The translations under genes and the position numbers were made by a program. Under the pieces are notes generated by a model. That model was given only the letters and a program-made list of their open reading frames with translations, ran no database searches and was not told the origin of the DNA. This document shows, piece after piece, positions 7,513-16,063 of a stretch of DNA of 64,000 nucleotides (its first letter is position 1; every line of letters starts with the position of its first letter). The stretch is taken from NCBI GenBank assembly GCA_963803155.1, contig CAWDMN010000050.1:29313-93312 (forward strand), written 5' to 3'. The DNA is from CAWDMN01 sp963803155. GTDB lineage: Bacteria; Acidobacteriota; Terriglobia; Versatilivoradales; Versatilivoraceae.

Positions 7513-8643
7513 TTGCATAATCCGAACCACACACCTTTGGTTCCGGGCCACCCCGGTCGCCATCCAGCCGGATTGCCTTCACCCGTCCAAAAGAACGAAC
7601 TTCGCCTGGTCTTTTGGGAAAGCACTTCGCTTTGCAATTTGGAATGCATTCATTGCCGACGCTTGGATGTCGCGGACGATCTGGCTCGACAAGATTTGAC
7701 TACTGATCAAGCAAAGAGATTCATCGATTCCATCGCGGATTTTGCCCGCCCTATCCTGGTTTTCAGCGGAGGTGAGCCTTTGGCGCGGCCAGACATTTTT
7801 GAAATTGCCGCGCATGCAAAGAGGAAAGGTCTCACTACGGCTCTGGCAACCAATGGGACCATGATTGACCGAAGCCTGGCGGCCAAAATCTCCGGAGCCG
7901 GATTCGGACGAGTCTCGATCAGTTTGGATGGGGCGAATGCCAGGACACATGATAATTTTCGGGGAATTCCCGGATCGTTTGAGCGGGCACTGGAAGGATT
8001 CTGCCAACTTAAGTCTCTCGGCATAAGCCTGCAAATCAATTCCACTCTGGCGCGGCACAATGTGGCTGAAAAACAGCAGCTTTATGAAATGGCGGTGGCC
8101 ATGGGCGCTGACGCCCTTCACATTTTCATGCTCGTACCGGTAGGCTGCGGAGTGGAAATTTCCGCGGAAAACCAGCTCCCGGCGGAGGAATACGAAGAAG
8201 TCCTGAACTGGTTTTACGATCGATCACGGGAAGGCCGGATTCAGACGAAAGCCACCTGCGCTCCTCACTATTACCGGATCATGCGTCAACGCGCCAAAGC
8301 CGAAGGAATCAAGCTGAGTGTCGCTACTCATGGCATGGACGCTGTGACTCGCGGTTGCCTGGCTGGTTCCGCGGTCTGCTTTGTCTCTCATAAAGGAGAG
8401 GTCTTCCCCTGCGGTTACTTGCCCGTCGAGGCGGGTAATGTCCTGCGTCAGCCGTTCCAAGAGGTTTGGGAAAAATCACGAATTTTTGCCGAGTTGCGCG
8501 ACACCTCCAACCTCAAAGGCAAATGTGGCTGTTGTGAATTTAAGAATGTCTGTGAGGGTTGCCGGGCCCGAGCTTACGGTGAAATTGGGGATTATCTGGC
8601 CGAAGAGCCTTATTGTACATTCCAACCCCACTCCCATTCTTAA
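7513..8643 (+). CDS. Radical SAM/SPASM enzyme, AhbD/NirJ-like (heme-related)
   Basis: The start is TTG at 7513, with GAGGA 5 bases upstream. The 376-residue protein has the radical SAM cluster motif CNLECIHC (Cys41, Cys45, Cys48), the SAM-binding GGEPL, and a SPASM-type Cys-rich C-terminus (PCGYLP, CGCCEF, CEGCRARAYG) for auxiliary clusters. WESTSLCNLECIHCR and TCAPHYYRI are typical of the AhbD/NirJ family, which remodels propionate side chains of iron-porphyrins in alternative heme or d1 heme synthesis. The AhbD-like assignment comes from remembered motifs, and a PqqE-like peptide-modifying role cannot be excluded. A response regulator precedes it by 8 bp. A cytochrome and feoAB lie downstream. 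Confidence 0.75.
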   Translation: MHNPNHTPLVPGHPGRHPAGLPSPVQKNELRLVFWESTSLCNLECIHCRRLDVADDLARQDLTTDQAKRFIDSIADFARPILVFSGGEPLARPDIFEIAAHAKRKGLTTALATNGTMIDRSLAAKISGAGFGRVSISLDGANARTHDNFRGIPGSFERALEGFCQLKSLGISLQINSTLARHNVAEKQQLYEMAVAMGADALHIFMLVPVGCGVEISAENQLPAEEYEEVLNWFYDRSREGRIQTKATCAPHYYRIMRQRAKAEGIKLSVATHGMDAVTRGCLAGSAVCFVSHKGEVFPCGYLPVEAGNVLRQPFQEVWEKSRIFAELRDTSNLKGKCGCCEFKNVCEGCRARAYGEIGDYLAEEPYCTFQPHSHS

Positions 8644-9119
8644 GTGGAATTGAATTCTGAATTCTTACCAAGCAGAATAGAAGCCACAGAGTTGCTGCCG
8701 TAGGTCCGCTCCAAGGCAGTGCCTCTGTGGCTTAATTCGCTTCGCATCCAGAATTCAAAACTCAGGATACGAGGAGTGTGCCGTTTCACCCAATCCGCTG
8801 AAAAACTCCCAAAAAGTCAAGATCCTCCTTGTTTTTCATTTCCAACCAGGTTGAATGGAATGAACAAACTAAGCTAAATGTTCTCTCCGTATGTTTTGGA
8901 TGGAAAATTGCAATTCCAACGAATGGATTTTTATGGAAGTTGGTCTATTAATTCATGAATAGCGATTCTCCAGCTTCCGGACAACTCCGGTGGACCTGTG
9001 CGAATCCAAGTTTGCAGGAGCAGCTGCCGCCCTCCCCCTCCATTGGCGGAAAATTTGGTTGCTCCTGCAATTTTTTTTGCGTAAAATCGCCTCATTAAAA
9101 TGCCCGAGAGGAGCTCAAC
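8644..9119. other. 476-bp intergenic region with a dispersed inverted repeat
   Basis: AAGCCACAGAG (8681-8691) pairs perfectly with CTCTGTGGCTT (8723-8733). The interior (CTGCCGTAGGTC...CAAGGC) recurs near 40579-40620 and, inverted, near 39263-39282. A GAATTC-rich stretch (8650-8664) resembles others in this window. No gene was recognised in the remainder. Confidence 0.5.
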
Positions 9120-9353
9120 ATGAAAAGATTCCGCGCTGTTTTGACACTTGCTGGAATTGGAGCTTTCACGCTAACGTTGGTTTACAACACTCTTGCCAAT
9201 CCGGAGATTTCGAAGAAAACCGGCGTGAAAAATTGCATGACGTGTCACACGAAAATTCCGCCCAAGGGTGAAAAAACCAATTTCAACCTTACTCCAGCTG
9301 GACAAGATTACAAGGATAAGGGCACCATTCCAGCTGCTCCCAAAAAAGGGTGA
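9120..9353 (+). CDS. Small exported monoheme c-type cytochrome-like protein
   Basis: This 77-residue protein begins with a signal peptide (MKRFRAVLTLAGIGAFTLTL). The mature part has one heme-attachment motif, CMTCH, about residue 40, in a very short Lys/Pro-rich chain with LTPAGQDYKDKG after it. This layout suggests a mini cytochrome or a cytochrome-derived heme-binding peptide exported to the periplasm. A good terminator follows 28 bp downstream, so it is probably transcribed on its own. An axial ligand other than the motif His is not obvious, so electron-transfer function is only inferred. Confidence 0.75.
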   Translation: MKRFRAVLTLAGIGAFTLTLVYNTLANPEISKKTGVKNCMTCHTKIPPKGEKTNFNLTPAGQDYKDKGTIPAAPKKG

Positions 9354-9380
9354 CGACAATCTACATTCAAGATGAGAAGG

Positions 9381-9411
9381 AGAGGGCATTGCTGCTGCCC
9401 TCTTTTTTTTT
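9381..9411 (+). terminator. Intrinsic terminator
   Basis: AGAGGGCA (9381-9388) pairs perfectly with TGCCCTCT (9396-9403) around a 7-nt loop, followed by an uninterrupted run of T to 9411. It closes the cytochrome gene and separates it from feoAB. Confidence 0.9.
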
Positions 9412-9544
9412 GGGGGGGCCGACACGATTTTTTTTGGATCTGTCTGGTAAAATACAAATGCGTCCAGGTTTTTGATATACCGGAGTGAGAATCTGTTTGG
9501 TTTGGTTCGGCACAATTGGGGGAGCCTGGCTCAAGGAAAAATTA

Positions 9545-9838
9545 ATGAAGGGTTTCAACAAGGCTAAAGTGGGCCATTCCGCAATAGGCGAGGCCGAATC
9601 AGTCGTGGAAAACAATCTCTATGAAGCGGGAGAGGAGGCACCCCTCAAAATTACCCGGATAAAAGGAAATCGTGCTATTCGCCAGCAACTCTCGCAAATC
9701 GGAATCCAGCCCGGCGACATGATCCGCATTAAGCGACGCGTCCCTTTTGGCGGAGCCTTGATGATTGAAAACCGGGGCAGCATCATTGCTTTGAGCCGCG
9801 GTTTTGCCATTCACATTCTGGTGGAGAATTGGTCTTGA
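9545..9838 (+). CDS. feoA: FeoA, ferrous iron transport protein A
   Basis: A 97-residue protein. The ATG at 9545 has AAGGA 7 bases upstream, which is preferable to a GTG at 9485. The C-terminal 75 residues form the SH3-like FeoA domain: ITRIKGNRAIRQQLSQIGIQPGDMIRIKRRVPFGGALMI and IIALSRGFAIHILV. The roughly 25 N-terminal residues before it are longer than in most FeoA proteins. FeoA is the small cytoplasmic partner of FeoB. The feoB start overlaps the feoA stop, so the two are translated as a unit. Confidence 0.92.
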   Translation: MKGFNKAKVGHSAIGEAESVVENNLYEAGEEAPLKITRIKGNRAIRQQLSQIGIQPGDMIRIKRRVPFGGALMIENRGSIIALSRGFAIHILVENWS

Positions 9839-11754
9839 GAGTCATTTTAGTGGGGCAGCCCAACTGTGGCAAAAGCACACTTTTCAATAGTGTTGCGGGT
9901 TATCGCTCCATGACCGCGAATTTCCCCGGCGCCACTGTCCATTTCACGCGAAGCACGGTGGAATTTGATGGCCATCTGTTGGATCTGACAGATCTGCCGG
10001 GTATTTATTCACTCACCACTACCAATCCCGCGGAAATTGCCTCCCGCGATATTCTCTTTTCCGGTGAAATCGACATCGTAATCAATGTCATCGACGCCTC
10101 TCAGCTATCCCGCAGTTTGGAGCTCACACTTCAATTGATTGATGCGGGGCTTCCCCTGCTGATCTGCCTGAACATGGTGGACGAAGCCCGCCGCAAAGGG
10201 ATCCTGATTGATTCCAGAAAATTGGCCACCCGCCTGGGTATTCCGGTGGTGGAAACCATTGCCTCAGAGGGATTGGGAGTCTATGCTCTTTTCCAACACA
10301 CCGAAAGACTCATCAAGAACCCCACCAGCCGCCCCCTCTCGCTTTCCCTGCAAAAGGATGTCGAAACCACCGCGCAAGAGTTCGCGAAATCTTTGCAGAA
10401 TGAGCTAAAAGAACAGTTGGAAATTTCTCCCCGTTTCTTGGCTCTCAAGCTTCTGGAAGCAGACGATCACTTTATGCAAAGGCTTCCCACTTCGATGACC
10501 GCCGTGCTGGAAGCTCATAGGCAAAAGCTGGCGGAAAGTCATGGACGCCCGGCTGAAGAGGTGATTGAAGCCGAACGGCATGCTCTTTCCATGCATTTAT
10601 TCGAACAGGTTTCTACGGTCAGCACTCCTCCAACGGATATTCGCGAGAAGTTTGATGCTTTGCTGACACATCGATTCTGGGGATACCTAATCCTCTTCAT
10701 CTCATTGGCGCTCTTTTTTATCATGATTTATGGCGTGGGGAAGTTGATCGAACCTCCCGTTTTGGCTCTGTTCGATGCCGCCATAGGCGCGATGAAACTT
10801 ACGTTGGGCGGATCTTCCATTGTTTTCACCGTCCTAAAAGGAATCCTGCAAGGGCTGGCGGGTGGGGTTGCCATTGTACTCCCTTATTTGGCCCCTTTCC
10901 TGATCGGCATGGCAGTTCTCGAAGACGTCGGATATCTGCCCCGAGTTGCCTTTCTGATGGATAACTTCATGCATCGGATCGGTCTTCATGGGACCGCCAT
11001 TGTCCCCGCCATCCTGGGGTATGGCTGCAATGTTCCCGCCGTCATGGCAACCAGAATTTTGAGCTCGCGGCGCGACCGTTTTATCGCCGCCTTGATTGCC
11101 AGTCTCACCCCTTGTTCCGCCCGGATGACGGTGATTTTTGGCCTCGTGGCATTTTATGCGGGTCCCTTATGGGCTTTGGGCATCTATCTCTTGAATGCCT
11201 TGGTGATTGCCCTTTCCGGAAAAGTTCTTTCCACGATTATGCCGGAGAACACGCCAGGCATGATTCTGGAGATTCCGGCTTTTCACGTCCCTAAATTATC
11301 GATCGTGTTGCGCAAAACCTGGCTGCGCATGCGGGAATTCGTGGTGGTGGCCTGGCCGTTGTTGATTGTTGGGAGTGTATTTTTGAGTTTGGGAGAGTAT
11401 TTCCACTGGGACGCACAATTGAACAGGACCCTGGGTCCGCTGATGTCTCTGCTTGGACTGCCGGACGCTGTTGGAACTACGTTGATATTCGGCGTCCTTC
11501 GCAAAGAATTATCGCTGCTCATGTTGTTTCAAGCTCTGGGCACCTCCAATGTGGCTTCCGTTCTTAGCATTGGCCAAATCATGGTCTTTACACTGTTCGT
11601 GACTTTTTATATCCCTTGTATCGCCACGATTGCGGTCCTGTTCAAAGAAGTCGGCTGGAAAATGACAATGGCCGTAATTGTCTACTGTTTGCTTGCCGCC
11701 ACATTGATTTCCATGGCCGCCCGGTTGTTCTTCGCTTTTGTTCCTTTGGCTTAA
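9835..11754 (+). CDS. feoB: FeoB, ferrous iron transporter GTPase/permease
   Basis: A 639-residue membrane protein. The preferred start is the TTG at 9835, which overlaps the feoA stop (TTGA) and has GGAG 8 bases upstream. The G domain has G1 GQPNCGKST (residues 7-15), G3 DLPG (53-56) and G4 NMVD (113-116). A helical GDI region follows to about 270. The membrane part has repeated gate motifs, GYGCNVPAVMATRIL and TPCSARMTVIFG. The length is at the short end for FeoB because no extended C-terminal Cys-rich tail is present. The protein imports Fe(II) across the inner membrane. The Fur box, if any, was not identified. Confidence 0.95.
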   Translation: MRVILVGQPNCGKSTLFNSVAGYRSMTANFPGATVHFTRSTVEFDGHLLDLTDLPGIYSLTTTNPAEIASRDILFSGEIDIVINVIDASQLSRSLELTLQLIDAGLPLLICLNMVDEARRKGILIDSRKLATRLGIPVVETIASEGLGVYALFQHTERLIKNPTSRPLSLSLQKDVETTAQEFAKSLQNELKEQLEISPRFLALKLLEADDHFMQRLPTSMTAVLEAHRQKLAESHGRPAEEVIEAERHALSMHLFEQVSTVSTPPTDIREKFDALLTHRFWGYLILFISLALFFIMIYGVGKLIEPPVLALFDAAIGAMKLTLGGSSIVFTVLKGILQGLAGGVAIVLPYLAPFLIGMAVLEDVGYLPRVAFLMDNFMHRIGLHGTAIVPAILGYGCNVPAVMATRILSSRRDRFIAALIASLTPCSARMTVIFGLVAFYAGPLWALGIYLLNALVIALSGKVLSTIMPENTPGMILEIPAFHVPKLSIVLRKTWLRMREFVVVAWPLLIVGSVFLSLGEYFHWDAQLNRTLGPLMSLLGLPDAVGTTLIFGVLRKELSLLMLFQALGTSNVASVLSIGQIMVFTLFVTFYIPCIATIAVLFKEVGWKMTMAVIVYCLLAATLISMAARLFFAFVPLA

Positions 11755-11918
11755 GGCACTTCAAACAAATTGCCAGTGCCGCTTGAACGAGTTCTTCCGC
11801 GTCCGCTGGCTCGGGAAACGCGCGAGGGATCGAGCGTTCCACCCTCGCGGTCAATTTCCATCATTCTTCATGACGGTCACGCAGCCATAATTGGCTTCTT
11901 TAACATTATCCGGACAAA

Positions 11919-12680
11919 TCAAGGCTTGGGATTATCGGCCTCAGTCGCAGGGGCTTCCCGATTGTACATCAAAAGCTGGGTCCTTTCGCCGCGCTCTCCT
12001 TTGGTTTCAAGAGCGACTGTCATTACCTTCCCATCTGCCGAGAGAGTGCGGGTTTCCACGATTTCCATTTTCCCCATTGGGGTATCTGCATCCGATTTTG
12101 TAACCAGTTGGAGTCCTTCCCACTTGGTCTTCGATTTGACGGTCCGGCCACCCGGCATTTCGTTTTTATTCGCTTTGCCATCCGTGGTGTATTTGGACTC
12201 CTGCTCTTGATCTTCCCCGCCAGACTTGACGATTCGCTTGACGGTCAAAGCGGGCTCCACATGCTCAATCACTATTTTTTCCGGGATTCCCCACCTGGGC
12301 CGCGTACTTCGCTGTCCCTCATCGGAAGATCCCCCTCGGCTTGAACCGCCAGAACTGGTTCCACCACCCCAATCAGGGCCACCCATGCCCGGTCCGCCCA
12401 TTCCTGGACCACCCATTCTGGGACCACCCATCCCGGGGCCACCCATTCTCGGCCCTCCCATTCCTCCGCCGCCAGGCCAACCACCACCACCCAGGCGCGG
12501 CCCTCCCATTCCAGGTCCAGCAGAACGGCGTCCGGTATTTCCCTGGGGCATCCGCATATCGCTTTTATCTTTGTCCAAAATCCAAGTCCCGGAAAAATTA
12601 GGTTTGGCATTTTCCGCGACCAAAATTGAGGCCACAAACAAGATGCTCCCCACTCCAATTCCCAAAGTTCTGAGTCGCAT
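11919..12680 (-). CDS. Secreted Gly/Pro/Met-rich repeat protein
   Basis: This 253-residue protein has an N-terminal signal peptide (residues 1-23) followed by NFSGTWILDKDKS, a motif I associate with Acidobacteriota secreted proteins. Residues about 50-105 are a low-complexity run built on GGPRM/GGPGM pentamers (about eight copies) then Ser/Gly. The C-terminal half (about 130-245) is a beta-rich domain with EKIVIEHVEPALTVKRIV and DGKVMTVALETKG. Methionine-rich repeats can bind soft metals, but that is speculation here. It is transcribed convergently with feoB. Confidence 0.7.
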   Translation of the reverse strand: MRLRTLGIGVGSILFVASILVAENAKPNFSGTWILDKDKSDMRMPQGNTGRRSAGPGMGGPRLGGGGWPGGGGMGGPRMGGPGMGGPRMGGPGMGGPGMGGPDWGGGTSSGGSSRGGSSDEGQRSTRPRWGIPEKIVIEHVEPALTVKRIVKSGGEDQEQESKYTTDGKANKNEMPGGRTVKSKTKWEGLQLVTKSDADTPMGKMEIVETRTLSADGKVMTVALETKGERGERTQLLMYNREAPATEADNPKP

Positions 12681-12885
12681 TTCTTCTCTCCATCAATAAA
12701 GATAATCGTTTAGACGCATAAAACCTGGGATGAGTTACCTGATATTAACGGGAAACCAGAATACTTGACCCCAGGCAGGGTTGTGCAATAAGCTCAATGT
12801 GAAATTGGAATCCATTCTTATCCTTCAATACACTTCGATTACTTGGGTTTTTTCGAGATCAGGCAAATCCAAGCTGGAGGTTAAC

Positions 12886-15012
12886 ATGAAAAAAACCATC
12901 TTCTCGATTTTGTCTATTCTGCTCATCTTTCCTTTTTCCTGTTCGGCCCAAGACACAAATGTCCGTATCGAGCAACAACAACTCGCCGGGCCCGAAAAGT
13001 CCTCCGAGTTCCCGGCTTGGCTGGCCGACATCCGCCATTGGCGGGAGGAACGCCACAGCCGCGTTGGCTATCAAGGCCGCGAATATGAAAGGGAAGATTT
13101 TAAATGGACCCAGCACAACTTCATTCAGCCACAAATGATGGTGGAGGAACGCTACTTTTATGATCCCGTAGCGGGGAGATACACGGTGGATCGCTATCTG
13201 GACGATTTGGAAAAGCGCTATGGCGGCATCGATAGCGTCTTGATCTGGGCGGTTTACTGCAATATCGGAATCGACAACCGCAATCAGCACGACATGGTTC
13301 GCGCATTGCCTGGAGGAATCCCTGAATTGCGCAAAATGGTTCAAGATTTTCATCGGCGGGGCGTGAAAGTGCTCTTTCCAATCATGCCTTGGGACCGAGG
13401 AACTCGAGACGAAGGTGCGCCGCTCTGGATTTCGATTTCCCAGCTCCTTAAAGAAATTGGTGCTGATGGAATCAATGGGGATACGCTTTCAGGTATCCCC
13501 ATTGCATTTCGAAAAGCATCCGACGAAATCGGACATTCTCTGGTGTTGGAACCGGAGGTCGGATTGACCTCGGAAGAAGAACTGGCGTGGAACAACATGA
13601 CTTGGGGCTATTGGGACTATCCATTCATTCCAAGGATCAGCAAATATAAATGGTTGGAACCGAGGCACATGGTCCATGTTTGCGACCGCTGGGCGCGTGA
13701 CAAAACCGACAACCTGCAATTCGCCTTTTTCAATGGGACTGGTTACGAGAGCTGGGAAAACATCTGGGGGATTTGGAACCAGATCACTCCGAGGGATGCC
13801 GAGGCGCTTCGCCGCGTCGCGAAAATTGAACGGGCCTTAGCGGATTTGCTGATCAGCCCGGATTGGGAACCTCATACTCCGACTCTGCAATCAGGAGTGT
13901 TCGCCAGCAAATTTCCGCTAGCGCAACGAACTCTTTGGACCATGGTCAATCGGAACCACTACGACCTCTCAGGGCGACAATTGCAGGCACCATACCGCGC
14001 CGGGATGAAATATTTTGATGTTTATCACGGTGAAGAGCTGAAACCGGAAATCAGGGGCGATGCCGCTTTATTGAGCTTCGATCTGGAAGCGGACGGTTTT
14101 GGCGCACTTTATGCCACGGAATCATCGCTGCCCGCGGCTTTGCAGCGCTTGATGGCCGACATGAAGGTCTTCACTCAAAAGTCCTTGCAGTCTTATTCTC
14201 GTCAATGGAATTTTCTCCCCCAACGAATGGTGGAAATTCTCCGCACCCGTCCGCCGCACATGGACCCTCCGGGGATGGCATTGATTCCGGCAACGGATTC
14301 CTATGAGTTCCGCGTGTCCGGGCTCGAAATCGAAGGCGGCAATGAAAACTGGGTGGATGTCCAATATCCCTGGGAGAATTCGCCCCGGCGGCATCATCTC
14401 AAAACGATGCCAATCAAATCGTTTTATATGGATCGTTTTCCAGTGACGAATAAGGCATTTAAGAAATTTCTGGATGAAACCCACTATCAACCCAAGGACC
14501 GGTACAATTTCCTGAAAGATTGGAAAGATGGCGCATACCCGGAAGGGTGGGATAACAAGCCAGTGACTTGGGTTTCACTGGAAGATGCGCGAGCTTATGC
14601 CGAGTGGTGCGGCCGGAGGCTGCCGCATGAATGGGAATGGCAGTATGCCGCCCAGGGAACCGATGGAAGAATTTATCCTTGGGGAAACGACTGGAAAGAG
14701 GAAGCGGTTCCGGTCCCTGACAAGGGTCGGGCGATGCGTCCCCCTGACGACGTCAAGGCCCACCTATCAGGTGCGAGCCCGTTCGGCATCATGGATCTGA
14801 CCGGCAATGTCTGGCAATGGACCGATGAGTTCCAGGATGAGCATACCCGTGCGGCTATTTTACGCGGCGGCAGCTACTATCGGCCACAAGGCTCAAACTG
14901 GTATTTCCCACAAGCTTATAAATTGACCGAACACGGCAAATACTTGCTGATGGCCCCTAGCAAGGACCGCTCCGGCACCGTGGGTTTCCGCTGCGTGGTG
15001 GATGCCGAGTAG
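12886..15012 (+). CDS. Exported TIM-barrel-like protein fused to a C-terminal FGE-sulfatase domain
   Basis: The ATG at 12886 has GGAGG 5 bases upstream and is followed by a signal peptide (KKTIFSILSILLIFPFSCSA). The product is 708 residues. The first about 440 residues look like a glycosidase-type barrel: IDSVLIWAVYCNIGIDNRN, FHRRGVKVLFPIMPWDRG, IGADGINGDTLSG. The last about 200 form a formylglycine-generating-enzyme (SUMF1) domain: SFYMDRFPVTNKAFKKFL, WVSLEDARAYAEWCGRRLP, LTGNVWQWTDEF, LRGGSYYRP, GTVGFRCV. The catalytic Cys pair that true FGEs carry after RGGSY is absent, so the domain probably binds ligand or stabilises the protein rather than oxidising sulfatases. The substrate is unknown. 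Confidence 0.75.
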   Translation: MKKTIFSILSILLIFPFSCSAQDTNVRIEQQQLAGPEKSSEFPAWLADIRHWREERHSRVGYQGREYEREDFKWTQHNFIQPQMMVEERYFYDPVAGRYTVDRYLDDLEKRYGGIDSVLIWAVYCNIGIDNRNQHDMVRALPGGIPELRKMVQDFHRRGVKVLFPIMPWDRGTRDEGAPLWISISQLLKEIGADGINGDTLSGIPIAFRKASDEIGHSLVLEPEVGLTSEEELAWNNMTWGYWDYPFIPRISKYKWLEPRHMVHVCDRWARDKTDNLQFAFFNGTGYESWENIWGIWNQITPRDAEALRRVAKIERALADLLISPDWEPHTPTLQSGVFASKFPLAQRTLWTMVNRNHYDLSGRQLQAPYRAGMKYFDVYHGEELKPEIRGDAALLSFDLEADGFGALYATESSLPAALQRLMADMKVFTQKSLQSYSRQWNFLPQRMVEILRTRPPHMDPPGMALIPATDSYEFRVSGLEIEGGNENWVDVQYPWENSPRRHHLKTMPIKSFYMDRFPVTNKAFKKFLDETHYQPKDRYNFLKDWKDGAYPEGWDNKPVTWVSLEDARAYAEWCGRRLPHEWEWQYAAQGTDGRIYPWGNDWKEEAVPVPDKGRAMRPPDDVKAHLSGASPFGIMDLTGNVWQWTDEFQDEHTRAAILRGGSYYRPQGSNWYFPQAYKLTEHGKYLLMAPSKDRSGTVGFRCVVDAE

Positions 15013-15210
15013 TCGATATTCTTTGCTCGGTCTGGTGAATAGTCGAAACTGGGATGAGAATTGCAAGTCCCATATTCGAAGCTGTTTTTACCGTTTGCAA
15101 GCATAGAAATTATTTTCCAATCTTCTAATCTCTATGCAAGGGACCTAATCAAATTTCAAAGCCAGGGATTAATTTCTCAAGGCGCGCAATTCTTAACTAA
15201 TAATTATCTT

Positions 15211-15366
15211 GGGAGCCACTCATGCCAGCGGGGCTGGCTCAAGAAGATGATGAAAATAAGGTGGGCCGCGCGATCCTTCGCGCGTCGCTTGGCCAGCCTC
15301 GCCTACTCAGCCAGCGTGCACAGAGTGCCCGCTCCACCTTTGCCCAATTTTGATTTTCTAGGGAGC
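15211..15366 (-). repeat. Modular repeat locus 1: hairpin + cassette B (reverse orientation)
   Basis: Relative to the other loci this copy is inverted. The hairpin core GCCAGC/GCTGGC is at 15224-15229 and 15233-15238. Cassette B follows, with its terminal AAGGTGG/CCACCTT pair and the GCGACGCGCG-like middle. Both ends of the element read GGGAGC. It fills the space directly before the HEPN-like gene, ending 9 bp before its ATG, so it could carry or displace that gene's expression signals. Confidence 0.8.
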
Positions 15367-15375
15367 TACATTGAC

Positions 15376-15834
15376 ATGGACCGATTCGATTCGATGATCA
15401 TCTCAAGTGTGGCAGGAGAATATCTGGAGGCTGCACAAATGTTACATCCGGTGAATAAAACGCCTTGCTCAACCCCCTTATATTTTTTACTCTGTCAATC
15501 GATTGAATTGTCCTTAAAGGCATACCTCAGAGGTTGCGGTACAACTAAGGGCCAGTTGATCAAGATAGGTCACGACCTTGTAAAAGCATTGGACTATGCA
15601 CAAGCAAAAAAGCTATCAGATTTTTTTTCTTTATCGCCTCTACAAACGAAGGCTCTGCGATTAATCAATCTCTACTATAAGGCAAAGGATCTCCAATACA
15701 CGGAGATGGGGATCAAACATTACCCGGATTTTGGCATCCTGTTGGAACTCGCAAATGATCTCTATAGTCAGACAAGGGAGTTTTGCGTGTCCAAACGTGA
15801 GTGTCACGCGGGAAAAACAACCGAAGTGAACTGA
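15376..15834 (+). CDS. HEPN-like helical protein
   Basis: The start is placed at ATG 15376 because upstream in-frame sequence belongs to the repeat element that ends at 15366. The 152-residue product is helical, with a HEPN-like core: MDRFDSMIISSVAGEYLEAA, then FLLCQSIELSLKAYLRGCG and KIGHDLVKALDYAQ. The pattern IELSLKAYL...GHDL is typical of small HEPN proteins that pair with nucleotidyltransferases or act alone. A strict RX4-6H ribonuclease motif is not evident. No nucleotidyltransferase gene is adjacent. Ribosome-binding signals are weak, possibly because the repeat was inserted there. Confidence 0.6.
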   Translation: MDRFDSMIISSVAGEYLEAAQMLHPVNKTPCSTPLYFLLCQSIELSLKAYLRGCGTTKGQLIKIGHDLVKALDYAQAKKLSDFFSLSPLQTKALRLINLYYKAKDLQYTEMGIKHYPDFGILLELANDLYSQTREFCVSKRECHAGKTTEVN

Positions 15835-16063
15835 CCGCTGCTCCGGCGGGCTGAAAGGAGAAGGTTGAATTCAAACGGCTGCTTTTCCCCACTATCCGCG
15901 TTTAATCCGCGTTCATCCGCGGCTAGAAAAAACATCCTTCAGCCATTCTGTGCCTGCCTTCGCTATATGAGTATTTTGCTCTCTTCCCTTGAGATGCCGA
16001 ATTGCCATGTGAGTGTGGTCTTCGGATGTCTATGACGCGGTGAACCAGCAATAGGATTTGAAG

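Noticed and set aside
12226..12699. Proline-rich frame opposite the GGPRM protein
   Set aside because: It is the complementary strand of the repeat region; the minus-strand protein has a signal peptide and a conserved motif.
15061..15375. Longer N-terminus for the HEPN-like protein
   Set aside because: The in-frame extension is encoded by the inverted modular repeat also found at five other sites, so it is not protein sequence.
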